DNA of 39,295 nucleotides from NCBI GenBank assembly GCA_017650085.1, contig JAGCFN010000066.1, forward strand, positions 1 through 39,295, read 5' to 3'. Positions 24,522 to 33,328 of the stretch are shown one piece after another. Source of the stretch: Bacteroidaceae bacterium (GTDB lineage: Bacteria; Bacteroidota; Bacteroidia; Bacteroidales; Bacteroidaceae). The translations under genes and the position numbers were made by a program. The stretch's first letter is position 1; every line of letters starts with the position of its first letter. The notes under the pieces were generated by a model, which was not told the DNA's origin, made no database searches, and worked only from the letters and a program-made list of their open reading frames with translations.

Positions 24522-27224
24522 ATGAAAAATAAAACCATGAAACGTCTCTTTCTTTCTCTTTTAGCTTTAATCGTCTTGTTGCCCGCTTCGGCTGGCTACA
24601 GAAACAATTGTATCACGCTTGATTCGCGACTTCAGCATGGTGGCAAGCAGACTTGGCACATGGTTCGAGCAGGGGAAACTCAGGCAACAGGCAGGGAGAT
24701 TTCCATGCCTGGTTTCAACACGCAAGGTTGGGCAGAAGCCATCGTGCCTGCGACTGTCCTGACGAACCTCGTCGAACAAAAGGTTTATCCAGAGCCTTAC
24801 TACGGACAGAACAACAAGCTCGCGAACAATCTTATCCCAGACTTGGCAAAGGTGGGACGTGAGTTCTATACCTATTGGTTCCGCACAGAATTCGTCGTGC
24901 CTGCAGAGTTCAAGGGCAAGCGCATTTGGCTTGAGCCGACGGGTATCAATTATCGGGCTGAGATATGGGTAAACGGATACATGATAGGACAGATGGCTGG
25001 CATGTTCAACAACCAGCCGTTCGACATTACAGACCGAGCTGTCCAGCCTGGTCAGACTGCAGCCCTCGCCATTCGTGTCCTTCCTGTTGATGTATCTGGA
25101 ACTACTTCGCCAAAAGGTTGGGGAGCAGTCGGAGAATGGCACAACGGCGGAGACGGATGGATAGGACAGAATGTAACCCAACTCATGACTGTAGGCTGGG
25201 ACTTCACTTTCGAGGATGGCATTCGCGACAGGAACACTGGAATTTGGCGTTCGATACGCCTTTATGCGACTGGTCCACAGCAACTTCGCAACCCATACGT
25301 AACCTCGGAACTGGCTCATCCCAATTATGATGTGGCGAGCGAAACGGTTAGTGTGGAAGTCTGGAATCCCAACACAAACAGCGGAGAGTGTGTCGTGAGC
25401 GGAAGCATCGAAGGAACTGACATCTCTTTCAAGAGTAAGAATATCAAGTTGCAAAGGGGTGAGCATAAGACAGTCACTTTCTCACCAAAAGATTTCCCAC
25501 AACTCGTCATCAGAAGGCCCAAGCTTTGGTGGCCGAAGAACAAGGGCGAGCAGAATCTCTATACACTTCATCTTACTCTTGTAGACGGGAAAGGGAATCT
25601 CATGGACAGCCTTTCAACCCGATTCGGAATTAGGGAAGTTATCGCCACTCGCGAGACTCCAGACAAATCGAAACTTTTCATCATAAACGGGCACAAGACC
25701 TTCGTTCGAGGAAGCAACTGGATTCCTGAAGCCATGCTACGTACCAACGACAAACGAATGGAGACGGAACTCGCCTATACAGACCAGTCTGGCATCAACT
25801 TGCTGCGTCTTTGGGGAGGCGGAATTGCTGAGAGTGACCGCTTCTACGAGCTTTGTGATGAGTACGGAATCATGGTTTGGCAGGAGTTCTGGATGACTGG
25901 CGACACGAAGCATCCTATGGATGAGCCGCTCTATCTGGCAAATGTGGAGAGCACGATGAAACGCATCCGCAATCATCCCAGCATAGTCATTTATGTCTCG
26001 AGCAACGAAAGTACGGCTGTGACTGGAGCAGAAGAGCTCATCAAGAGCCTGGCTCCAGACATCCCCTATCAGATGCAAAGTGAATGCGACGGAGTTCATG
26101 ATGGCAGCCCTTACAAGCAAGTCAATCCGATGCGGCACTACGAGAATACGGCTTCGGACAGAGGAAGTCGCGTAGATGGCTTCAATCCCGAGTATGGAGC
26201 CCCAACTTTGCCCATCGTCGAGGACTTGTACGAGATGATGCCTGCCAACGAGCTTTGGCCCATGAATAAAGCGACCTGGGACTACTTGGACGGCAACGGA
26301 TTCCACCTCATGAGCACGCTCTACAAGGATATGGTCAACGAGTATGGCCAGTCGAAGAGCATCGAGGAGTTTGCTCGCCGCGGACAAATGGTGGGAGCCA
26401 TCAATTCGAAGAGTATCTGGGAAGTTTGGAACGACAACAAACTGCAGTTTGGAGACCGATGGTGTTCAGGCTTGTTGTTCTGGTACCACAATTGTCCGAA
26501 CTGGCAAGTCTGTGCTCGAATGTGGGACTGGTTCCTCGAACCGACGGCTTCTCTGTACCACACTATGCACGCCCTCGAGCCGCTTCATATCCAATACGAC
26601 TATTTGAAGGGAACCGTGAGTGTTTGCAACGACTATCTCGAAGCACAAAAAGGACTGAAGGCAAAGGCCGAAGTCTATGATTTCTCGAGTCGCAAGATCA
26701 GTTCTGTAACGGCAAAAGTGGATGTTCCGGCTGATGGAGTTGCGAACGACATTCTTTCCGTCAGCATTCCTGAAGATATAACTCCTGTCCATTTCATCGC
26801 TCTCGAACTGACTGATGCGAGGGGAAAAGTCGTGAGTCGCAACCTGTATTGGCGTTCGAACAACAAGTATGAGGGCAAGAGCACCTTGACTGGCCCTTGC
26901 ACAAGCGGGTTCGAGGCCCTCGCAAACCTGCCTGAAGCGAGACCCACAGTTATGACTCGCCGCCTTTCTGAAAAGGATGGACAATATGAGTGGGAAGTGA
27001 CATTGAGGAACAGCAGTCGGAAGATTGCCTTCTTCTGCCAGTTGCTCCTGACGGACCTGAATGACAAACCCATTCACGGAACCTACTACAGCGACAACTT
27101 CTTCACGATGTTGCCAGGAGAGAAACAAGTCATCACCATTCGGACAGACAAGCAAAACGGAGGGAATTTCCGCCTTCGCTTCTGCGAGAATATGGGTGAG
27201 AAGAGAAACGCGACAATAAGATGA
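24522..27224 (+). CDS. Large glycoside hydrolase family 2 (beta-mannosidase/exo-glucosaminidase-like)
   Basis: A 900-residue secreted enzyme. Two starts are possible, 24522 (MKNKT) and 24537 (MKRLFLSLLALIVLLPASA); the second gives a more usual signal peptide. Domains are a jelly-roll (~30-230), Ig-like (~235-390), TIM barrel (~395-690) and C-terminal beta domains (~700-895). The barrel opens with FVRGSNWIPEAMLR and LLRLWGGGIAESD. The acid/base is Glu 496 (YVSSNES) and the nucleophile is probably Glu 557 (FNPEYGAPTLP). This RGSNWIP/RLWGGG layout is that of the beta-mannosidase, plant endo-beta-mannosidase and exo-beta-glucosaminidase branch, distinct from the 619-residue GH2 at 19741. The exact sugar is unknown. 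It is likely co-transcribed with the GH105 gene. Confidence 0.9.
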   Translation: MKNKTMKRLFLSLLALIVLLPASAGYRNNCITLDSRLQHGGKQTWHMVRAGETQATGREISMPGFNTQGWAEAIVPATVLTNLVEQKVYPEPYYGQNNKLANNLIPDLAKVGREFYTYWFRTEFVVPAEFKGKRIWLEPTGINYRAEIWVNGYMIGQMAGMFNNQPFDITDRAVQPGQTAALAIRVLPVDVSGTTSPKGWGAVGEWHNGGDGWIGQNVTQLMTVGWDFTFEDGIRDRNTGIWRSIRLYATGPQQLRNPYVTSELAHPNYDVASETVSVEVWNPNTNSGECVVSGSIEGTDISFKSKNIKLQRGEHKTVTFSPKDFPQLVIRRPKLWWPKNKGEQNLYTLHLTLVDGKGNLMDSLSTRFGIREVIATRETPDKSKLFIINGHKTFVRGSNWIPEAMLRTNDKRMETELAYTDQSGINLLRLWGGGIAESDRFYELCDEYGIMVWQEFWMTGDTKHPMDEPLYLANVESTMKRIRNHPSIVIYVSSNESTAVTGAEELIKSLAPDIPYQMQSECDGVHDGSPYKQVNPMRHYENTASDRGSRVDGFNPEYGAPTLPIVEDLYEMMPANELWPMNKATWDYLDGNGFHLMSTLYKDMVNEYGQSKSIEEFARRGQMVGAINSKSIWEVWNDNKLQFGDRWCSGLLFWYHNCPNWQVCARMWDWFLEPTASLYHTMHALEPLHIQYDYLKGTVSVCNDYLEAQKGLKAKAEVYDFSSRKISSVTAKVDVPADGVANDILSVSIPEDITPVHFIALELTDARGKVVSRNLYWRSNNKYEGKSTLTGPCTSGFEALANLPEARPTVMTRRLSEKDGQYEWEVTLRNSSRKIAFFCQLLLTDLNDKPIHGTYYSDNFFTMLPGEKQVITIRTDKQNGGNFRLRFCENMGEKRNATIR

Positions 27225-27382
27225 AAATGACATAACCAGCGAAGAGACAAAACAACTAGTGTGATGTTGGCGATTTACTAGTGTGACGATTGCAATTTAC
27301 TAGTGTGACGATTGCAATTTACTAGTGTGATGTTTGCAATCGTCACTGCAGTCGCTGGGAAACATATAAAATCAATCGTATC
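27225..27382. other. Intergenic gap with repeat array before the sugar kinase
   Basis: A 158-base gap between same-strand genes. It holds four ACTAGTGTGA units and a terminal inverted complement. No TAnnTTTG promoter and no T-run terminator were found, so the kinase may rely on read-through from the GH genes. Confidence 0.55.
27255..27346. repeat. 22-bp-period tandem repeat array, ACTAGTGTGA head (4 copies)
   Basis: ACTAGTGTGA starts at 27255, 27277, 27299 and 27321, exactly 22 bases apart. Copies 2 and 3 are identical over the full 22 bases, with tail CGATTGCAATTT. Copy 4 ends in TTGCAATCGTCAC (27334-27346), the exact reverse complement of GTGACGATTGCAA in copies 2 (27283-27295) and 3 (27305-27317), so a 13-bp stem can form. 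Confidence 0.9.
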
Positions 27383-28552
27383 ATGAAATGCCAGGAAAGA
27401 TTCCAACAAATCTACAAACGCGAGCCTGAAGCCCTTGCTTTCTGCCCCTATCGAGTATGCCCCATCGGAGCCCATAGCGATGCTAACTTGGGGAAAGTCA
27501 CAGGTTTGGCAATCGACAAAGGCATCCATCTCGCCTATAGTCCCAAGCATAATGGTGTCGTGGAACTTTGCTCTCTCCAGTTCGACAAACGGGCCCAGTT
27601 CCATGTTCGCGATGTCCCTCGCCAGAAATGTAACGACTGGGCAGACTATCTTCGAGGCGCTACACTCAAACTAGGCGAGCGATATCCCCTCACCTATGGT
27701 TTGAGCGGAGTCATCGAAGGCACCCTTCCCATCGGAGGTCTCTCGTCTTCGGCAGCCGTTGCCCTCGTCTTTCTCAAAGCCCTCTGCAAGGTCAACAACA
27801 TTCAACCAGAACCCCTTGAACTCATCCTCACTTCTATGGCAGCCGAGAACGACTATGTAGGCGTCAATAGCGGCAAGCTCGACCAGAGCTGCGAGGTGTA
27901 TTCGAAGAAGGACCATCTGCTTTATCTCGACACGAAGACCGACGAGTACGAGCTCATTCCAGCACACCCGAAGATGAAACCTTACAGCATAGCCATCTTC
28001 TTCAGCGGCATCGAAAGGACGCTTGCAGGCAGCAAATACAACATGCGAGTCGATGAGGCTCGAAGCGCGGCCTACGCTCTGTTGGCTTATGCAGGCTTGG
28101 AGTACGGCAAATTCAGCGAGGCGAATCTGCGAGCTGTGCCAAGAGAAATATATGAGATGTACAAGGAAAGGCTTCCAGAAACTTGGCGACGTCGGGCCGA
28201 ACATTGGTTCACGGAATTCGACAGAGTTGAGATGGGAGCAGAAGCTTGGAGGCGAGGAGACCTCGAAACCTACGGCAGACTCAGTTTCGAAAGCGGCCAA
28301 AGCAGTATCGTCAACTGGGAAACAGGTTCTCCAGAACTCAAGGCACTCTACGACATCATGTGCCATACTGACGGAATCTATGGTGGCCGCTTTAGTGGAG
28401 CGGGTTTCAAAGGATGTTGTATGGCACTCATCGACCCCTCGTTCGAAACAGAAATCAAGCAAAAAGTCACTAACGAATACCTGAAAATCTTTCCTGAACT
28501 CGAAGGCAAATACAGCGTCCACATCTGCCAAAGTGCAGACGGATTGCTCTAG
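27383..28552 (+). CDS. GHMP-family sugar-1-kinase, galactokinase/galacturonokinase-like
   Basis: A 389-residue cytoplasmic kinase of the galactokinase branch. Motif 1 is CPYRVCPIGAHSDANLG (residues 21-37), motif 2 is the phosphate loop PIGGLSSSAAVAL (~115), and motif 3 is GGRFSGAGFKGCC (~340). In galactokinase motif 1 normally reads LIGEHTD with a Glu that holds sugar hydroxyls; here it is Ala 30. From memory, plant galacturonokinase also reads PLGAH at this point, with a similar flanking sequence. I therefore suggest it may phosphorylate galacturonate or another C6-modified sugar at C1 rather than galactose. A nucleotidyltransferase gene follows after 15 bases, fitting a salvage pair. The GHMP family is secure; the substrate is inference. 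Confidence 0.85.
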   Translation: MKCQERFQQIYKREPEALAFCPYRVCPIGAHSDANLGKVTGLAIDKGIHLAYSPKHNGVVELCSLQFDKRAQFHVRDVPRQKCNDWADYLRGATLKLGERYPLTYGLSGVIEGTLPIGGLSSSAAVALVFLKALCKVNNIQPEPLELILTSMAAENDYVGVNSGKLDQSCEVYSKKDHLLYLDTKTDEYELIPAHPKMKPYSIAIFFSGIERTLAGSKYNMRVDEARSAAYALLAYAGLEYGKFSEANLRAVPREIYEMYKERLPETWRRRAEHWFTEFDRVEMGAEAWRRGDLETYGRLSFESGQSSIVNWETGSPELKALYDIMCHTDGIYGGRFSGAGFKGCCMALIDPSFETEIKQKVTNEYLKIFPELEGKYSVHICQSADGLL

Positions 28553-28567
28553 ATAACACGCAAAAAC

Positions 28568-29311
28568 ATGAAATGTCTCATTCTTGCTGCAGGATATGCC
28601 ACTCGTCTGTATCCCCTTACAGAGAACTTCCCGAAGCCTCTTCTCAAGGTAGGCGATAAAACAATCCTCGATTGGCTCGTCGACGACATAGACGAAGCGG
28701 GTTTGGTCGACGAATATATCGTCATCTCGAACCACAAGTTCGCCCATCATTTCCTTGATTGGGCATCCACGAAAGGGCAGAGAATAACAGTCGTGGACGA
28801 TGGCACATCAAGCAACGAGACACGACTAGGAGCCGTTTGCGACATTCAATTCGCCATCGAAAAGCTCGCTCTTGATGACGATCTGCTTATTATTGCCGGT
28901 GATAATCTCTTGGATTTCAGCCTGAAGCGCTTCATCCATTATGCGCTTGAGAAACAGACCTCCTGCATTATGCGCTTTTATGAAAAGGACGAACAAAAAC
29001 TCTTGAAGTGCGGGGTAGTTACCTTCGACGATAATGATCGCGTCCTTCGAATGACTGAGAAATCTCCCACACCTGAAACTCATTGGTGCTGCCCACCCTT
29101 CTATTACTACACAAAACAAGACGCACGACTCGTCAAAGAAGGCATCTTGGAAGGTTGCGGCACAGACGCTCCAGGCAGTTACATCGCTTGGCTCTGCACC
29201 AAAACACCTGTTCATGCAATGGAAATGCCCGGCCGTCGCTATGATATCGGCAATCTGCAAAGCTACGAACAAGTTCAGAAAGAATATCGCGGCATCAAAG
29301 TAAGTGAATAA
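28568..29311 (+). CDS. Sugar-1-phosphate nucleotidyltransferase
   Basis: A 247-residue enzyme with the classic pyrophosphorylase N-terminus: LILAAGYATRLYPLTENFPKP then LLKVGDKTILDWL, giving the nucleotide loop and the PKP lysine. LIIAGDNLLDF (near residue 115) supplies the metal Asp. GRRYDIGNLQSYEQ (~225) is the usual C-terminal sugar-binding strand. It lacks the left-handed helix acyltransferase extension of GlmU, so it only makes an NDP-sugar from NTP and a sugar-1-phosphate. The 15-base distance to the GHMP kinase means the two probably work in sequence: sugar, sugar-1-phosphate, NDP-sugar. Which nucleotide and sugar are used is not readable. Confidence 0.9.
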   Translation: MKCLILAAGYATRLYPLTENFPKPLLKVGDKTILDWLVDDIDEAGLVDEYIVISNHKFAHHFLDWASTKGQRITVVDDGTSSNETRLGAVCDIQFAIEKLALDDDLLIIAGDNLLDFSLKRFIHYALEKQTSCIMRFYEKDEQKLLKCGVVTFDDNDRVLRMTEKSPTPETHWCCPPFYYYTKQDARLVKEGILEGCGTDAPGSYIAWLCTKTPVHAMEMPGRRYDIGNLQSYEQVQKEYRGIKVSE

Positions 29312-29397
29312 TATGATATGGAAGAACCCTTGACAACAAATGTTGCTCAAGAACTAAAAAGACCGTTTAATTAAAGAACTGCAAAAATTAAGGAAAC

Positions 29398-32300
29398 ATG
29401 AGAAGAATGTATGTTGTTTTTGTAGCTTCCTATTACAATAAGCTATTATTCTGTTTCTTGTTACTGTTGTTTCCTGTCGCCATTCTGGCCCAAGACAAAT
29501 ACCACGTTGTGGATGCAGAAACAGGCGAAGCCCTTGATGGCGTTTGCATGTATGTGACCGAAGGCAAGGGAGCCTGGACTAACGAGAATGGTGATGCGGA
29601 ACTCAAAATAAAAGATAATGAGCAGGTGAAAATCTCATACATCGGATACAAAACACTCGTGCTTAAAAAGTCTGAGCTGGAAGCCACTATCAAGCTGACA
29701 CCATTGTCAAAAGACTTACGGGAAGTAAGCGTTGAATCGGACGAACTGCTCCTCGAACGCCTGGCAAAGAAGCTGAATAAAGAGGCTAATGCTAACCGAA
29801 AACACAGAGTGCCTTTCTTCTCACGAATTACCTTGCAGACAAATGACGGCAACGAGATGATTGAGTCTTTTCTGGAAGCCGGTTCTGCAGGAATCATCCA
29901 CTTGCTCAAACTTTACAATGGCTTGTATTATAGTATTTCGGCTTCTGGCCGAAGTGCGTCGAACCTGCGCAGAACAAATCTGCACAACATTTTCTGCTTA
30001 GGGCCTAACACAGAGAATGATTTGTTCTGGAAAGGGTATGTGGGACCTTTGCATCAGGGTGCAACAGCAGCGTGGCTCAAAAGGAACTATCAGCTTTCCT
30101 CCGAGGTCTATACCAACGAAGAAGGGGAAGGCTTGAGGTGCATTACCGTGACACCCAAAAACAACACTGCCTTGATAGGAGGAAAGATATACCTCAAACC
30201 GAGTTCGTGCGACCTGGTCTATTTCGAGGGCAAAATAACGGCAGACGCAGTCGTATATGCGGGAGAATCGTCCACGGTATCGAAACGCATAATAAACTTC
30301 TTCATCAACTACACCAATCGTGATGGCTTTACCGAAGTTGATAATATGACGTTTGTGCTTACGGCAAACGGCATGAAATGCCGCTCGGTGATGATAAACA
30401 TGGAGAAACACAATGTCCTAGAAGAGCTGACTTGGCCCGTGGAGATAGGGAGAAACCTTGTCTACTCCCTTGATGATACAGGATATAATCATTCTATGGA
30501 CAAATACCTTTCCATCATGGCCCACACAGATGTCGAAGATGCTTTGGTGAATGGCAACTTCTCTGCTATGACCGAGAAGGAAGACGGGCAGCAGACGACA
30601 GGTGACGGACAACCAACGGCGAAATGGAAGAATGCTCTTCCGCAAGAGAAAGTCTATCTGCACCTTGACAATACAGGCTACTTTAAAGGCGAGACCATTT
30701 GGTTCAAGACGTATGTTGTCCGTACCGACACTGAGCGGCGCGGAAACCTCAGTAGTGTTCTCTATGTGGATTTGGTTAGTCCGACTGGCGACGTGATGGC
30801 ACATAAGAAAATATACGTGACACACGGCATAGGAGCAGGCAGTATAACATTGGACAATGCTGTGATGCCTACAGGGTTTTACGAGTTGAGGGCTTACACT
30901 CGCTACATGACCAATTGGAGCAAGAACGCGTGCTTCTCCAGGATAATCCCCATCTTCAGGGAGCCACGGAAGGAAGGCGACTTCCAACCTCGTATGGACA
31001 CGGAGACGCGCCTTACTGCCATAGAAACAGCAAAGGAGGAGAAACGTGCCTTCTATCCTGAAGGCGGAAATCTAGTGAAGGGACTCCCTGCCCGTGTTGC
31101 TTATACGATAAAAGGTGAACGTGGGGTAGTGGAAATCCCTGCTTCTTCAGACCATAAGTCAGTGGAGATTGACATTAATGGAACTTCTCATTCATACACG
31201 CTTCCCCAGGCACAGGACGAAGGCATTTCCTTGCGGGTGGATGCCCTTCGCGACGACAGTCTTACAATGGATCTTTGGGCAACATCAGGTCTTTCAGGCA
31301 AGGAGCTTGGCTATGCACTTATACATAGCGGAAAAGTCTTGACATCATTTACGTTCAAGGCTCAAGGCCATCAGCATTTCTCCATTGCCCGCAGTGTTCT
31401 TCCGGAAGGTGTTTCGCAAGTCACTGTCTTCGACACTGAAGGTGAAGCCTTGGCAGACCGCTTCGTCTTCCGATGTCCAGAATATGCTGATTCTCTGCAA
31501 ATCCAAACCACGACAACAAAACTCTTGCCCTGTGGCAAGGTATCAATGGACATTACATCCACCCCCTACACCTCGCTCTCCTTCTCTGCGATGGATGCCA
31601 ATAGTGTGGTGAACGGCAGACGAGGGGACATCAAGACGTGGATGTTGCTGGGAAGTGACATCAGGGGATATATCGCCAATCCGGAATACTACTTCGAGAG
31701 CGACGATGCAGAGCACCGCAAGGCTGCGGACCTGCTGATGCTGATTCAGGGATGGAGACGCTATGACTGGGATGCAATGAATGGCAACAAAGAACAAAAG
31801 TCGCTTCAGCCATACGAAAGCAAATTGGCTATCGATGGTACAATTAAAGCCAAGAAGGGCACTAATGCAGACGTAGCTGGCGTGACGGTCTCTGCCACCT
31901 TGCGAGGCAGTGAAGAAAACATTGGACTATCTGCTGTTACAGACAGTACGGGGCGTTATGTCATAGTCCTTCCTGACATTCAGGGAGAGTGGCCAATGAG
32001 CATTTCGGCTGCCAAGGATGGGCTCTCTGACAAGTACATCATCCCCATCAACCGTCATTTCTCCCCCGCATCGAGGCTTCCCGAGGAATTCGAGGTAGAA
32101 CAGATACCCATGGACAACTTCCAACTGCATCATTGGGACATCCCTGACGACGACGAAACAGTCTGGAAGAAATTCCTGGATGCTCGTGGAACAACGATGC
32201 GCGAAGTTACTGTTAAGAAGAGAAGACTCGACAACTTTAACTATAGTGGTTTTGCTGATGAAAAGAATGCACAGATAAACTCCACGATCTACTATGACTG

Positions 32301-33108
32301 CGAGAAGGCCGTCGAGGACTATCTCGACCGCGGCGAAGAGCCTCCTTACCTTACGGAATGGCTCGCAGGGAAGAAAAAGAACTTCAATGGAAACACACCC
32401 ATTGAGAAAGCGATGTGGGCTGCCATAGGAGACTCCATGCAATTTAATCGGGACGACAGACAGATGTTCGTGCCTGGCGCGGTGATTGATGTCGCAGAGC
32501 TTAGGGGCATGGACACTCCCTACGACACCTACGAGGATAACGCACCATCGTACTGGATTCCTGTATGGAGAGACGGTTTTTCGATAGACGGACACCCTGT
32601 CGTTTGGATGGTGAACAACCTGTTCTGTACCATCACCAACCTTAGCCTAAGAACCGACCTGAGAAGTAAGGTCCCGGTTACGGCTCCCACCATAGAGCGT
32701 CTTACCAAGCCAAATATAGAGCTGCCGCAGCTGCTCGAGGACGTGAAGTCACTTTATGTCGCCAGAGACAATTCACTCGTCCATAAGGTAACAAGCTCAT
32801 CGGCCATCGAAGGGCGAACCCCATATCTGGTGTACTGCTTCACCAAACCCGGAATAAAGAGCAAGGTTAAGGGCATACGCTATACATCGTATCAGGGCTT
32901 TGACCCCGTAGAAGTGTTCCAGACGGAAGATTATGAGCAAATGCCTCCGATGAACGACTTCCGCCGCACACTTTATTGGAACCCCAATCTCTGGACAGAT
33001 GAGAACGGCAAGGCGCACGTTGAGTTCTGGAACAACTCTACCTGCACAGACATGATTATCTCTGCCGAAGGCATAACAGACGACGGAAAGTTCGTCACAG
33101 GCAGATAA
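29398..33108 (+). CDS. Very large surface protein with CarboxypepD-regulatory and MG2 domains
   Basis: A 1236-residue protein. A long N-terminal signal (hydrophobic LLFCFLLLLFPVAILA, ending near residue 31) is followed by a carboxypeptidase-regulatory-like beta sandwich (~33-105; TGEALDGVCMYV, ISYIGYKTLVL). A region of ~115-400 is like the uncharacterised domain that often follows it. An alpha-2-macroglobulin MG2-like domain follows (~420-520; EKVYLHLDNTGYFKGETIWF), and more beta domains (FYPEGGNLVKGLPARVAY, ~560). A second regulatory-like sandwich lies at ~830-900 (VTDSTGRYVIVLPD). The end (LYWNPNLWTDENGKAHVEFWNN) is the usual MG-domain close. There is no TonB barrel and no thioester motif. 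Likely anchored in the outer envelope; the function is unknown, with protein or glycan binding a possibility. A purine-rich AAGGAAAC precedes the ATG. Confidence 0.85.
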   Translation: MRRMYVVFVASYYNKLLFCFLLLLFPVAILAQDKYHVVDAETGEALDGVCMYVTEGKGAWTNENGDAELKIKDNEQVKISYIGYKTLVLKKSELEATIKLTPLSKDLREVSVESDELLLERLAKKLNKEANANRKHRVPFFSRITLQTNDGNEMIESFLEAGSAGIIHLLKLYNGLYYSISASGRSASNLRRTNLHNIFCLGPNTENDLFWKGYVGPLHQGATAAWLKRNYQLSSEVYTNEEGEGLRCITVTPKNNTALIGGKIYLKPSSCDLVYFEGKITADAVVYAGESSTVSKRIINFFINYTNRDGFTEVDNMTFVLTANGMKCRSVMINMEKHNVLEELTWPVEIGRNLVYSLDDTGYNHSMDKYLSIMAHTDVEDALVNGNFSAMTEKEDGQQTTGDGQPTAKWKNALPQEKVYLHLDNTGYFKGETIWFKTYVVRTDTERRGNLSSVLYVDLVSPTGDVMAHKKIYVTHGIGAGSITLDNAVMPTGFYELRAYTRYMTNWSKNACFSRIIPIFREPRKEGDFQPRMDTETRLTAIETAKEEKRAFYPEGGNLVKGLPARVAYTIKGERGVVEIPASSDHKSVEIDINGTSHSYTLPQAQDEGISLRVDALRDDSLTMDLWATSGLSGKELGYALIHSGKVLTSFTFKAQGHQHFSIARSVLPEGVSQVTVFDTEGEALADRFVFRCPEYADSLQIQTTTTKLLPCGKVSMDITSTPYTSLSFSAMDANSVVNGRRGDIKTWMLLGSDIRGYIANPEYYFESDDAEHRKAADLLMLIQGWRRYDWDAMNGNKEQKSLQPYESKLAIDGTIKAKKGTNADVAGVTVSATLRGSEENIGLSAVTDSTGRYVIVLPDIQGEWPMSISAAKDGLSDKYIIPINRHFSPASRLPEEFEVEQIPMDNFQLHHWDIPDDDETVWKKFLDARGTTMREVTVKKRRLDNFNYSGFADEKNAQINSTIYYDCEKAVEDYLDRGEEPPYLTEWLAGKKKNFNGNTPIEKAMWAAIGDSMQFNRDDRQMFVPGAVIDVAELRGMDTPYDTYEDNAPSYWIPVWRDGFSIDGHPVVWMVNNLFCTITNLSLRTDLRSKVPVTAPTIERLTKPNIELPQLLEDVKSLYVARDNSLVHKVTSSSAIEGRTPYLVYCFTKPGIKSKVKGIRYTSYQGFDPVEVFQTEDYEQMPPMNDFRRTLYWNPNLWTDENGKAHVEFWNNSTCTDMIISAEGITDDGKFVTGR

Positions 33109-33220
33109 TGCGGATTTGTCGTCGAGGAAGTCACACTGGCAATTAATATACGGATAAGGGCAGATAAAAGGTTCTCAAGGCATACAATAAGCACTTTAAC
33201 GCCATTTTTCTGCCTAATTA

Positions 33221-33252
33221 TTTGCACGTTTCGCAGAAATCACTTACCTTTG
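33221..33252 (+). promoter_or_regulatory. Full Bacteroidetes promoter of the rimP-nusA-infB operon
   Basis: TTTG at 33221-33224, 20 bases, then TACCTTTG at 33245-33252: the only place in the window where a -33 and a -7 element match the TTTG/TAnnTTTG consensus together. The leader to the rimP ATG would be ~70 bases. Confidence 0.8.
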
Positions 33253-33266
33253 CACGCGAAAAGATG

Positions 33267-33302
33267 AAAGTGAGGGGCTCCGAAAGTTCCTCACTTTTCT
33301 TT
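33267..33302 (+). promoter_or_regulatory. Attenuator-like hairpin in the rimP-nusA-infB leader
   Basis: A 9-bp perfect stem, AAAGTGAGG / CCTCACTTT (33267-33275 and 33289-33297), with a 13-base loop followed by TCTTTAA. It lies between the promoter and the first gene, so it would act on the leader RNA rather than end an upstream gene. Form and place suggest premature termination control; the T-run is short. Confidence 0.6.
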
Positions 33303-33328
33303 AATAAACCTAAAAACACTTAAAACAC

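Noticed and set aside
27255-27346. CRISPR-like array
   Set aside because: Units are contiguous at 22 bases with related tails and no variable spacers of ~30 bases; no cas gene is nearby.
29398-33108. TonB-dependent receptor call for the 1236-residue protein
   Set aside because: The N-terminal regulatory domain is shared with SusC proteins, but there is no plug or beta-barrel sequence; MG2-type domains follow instead.
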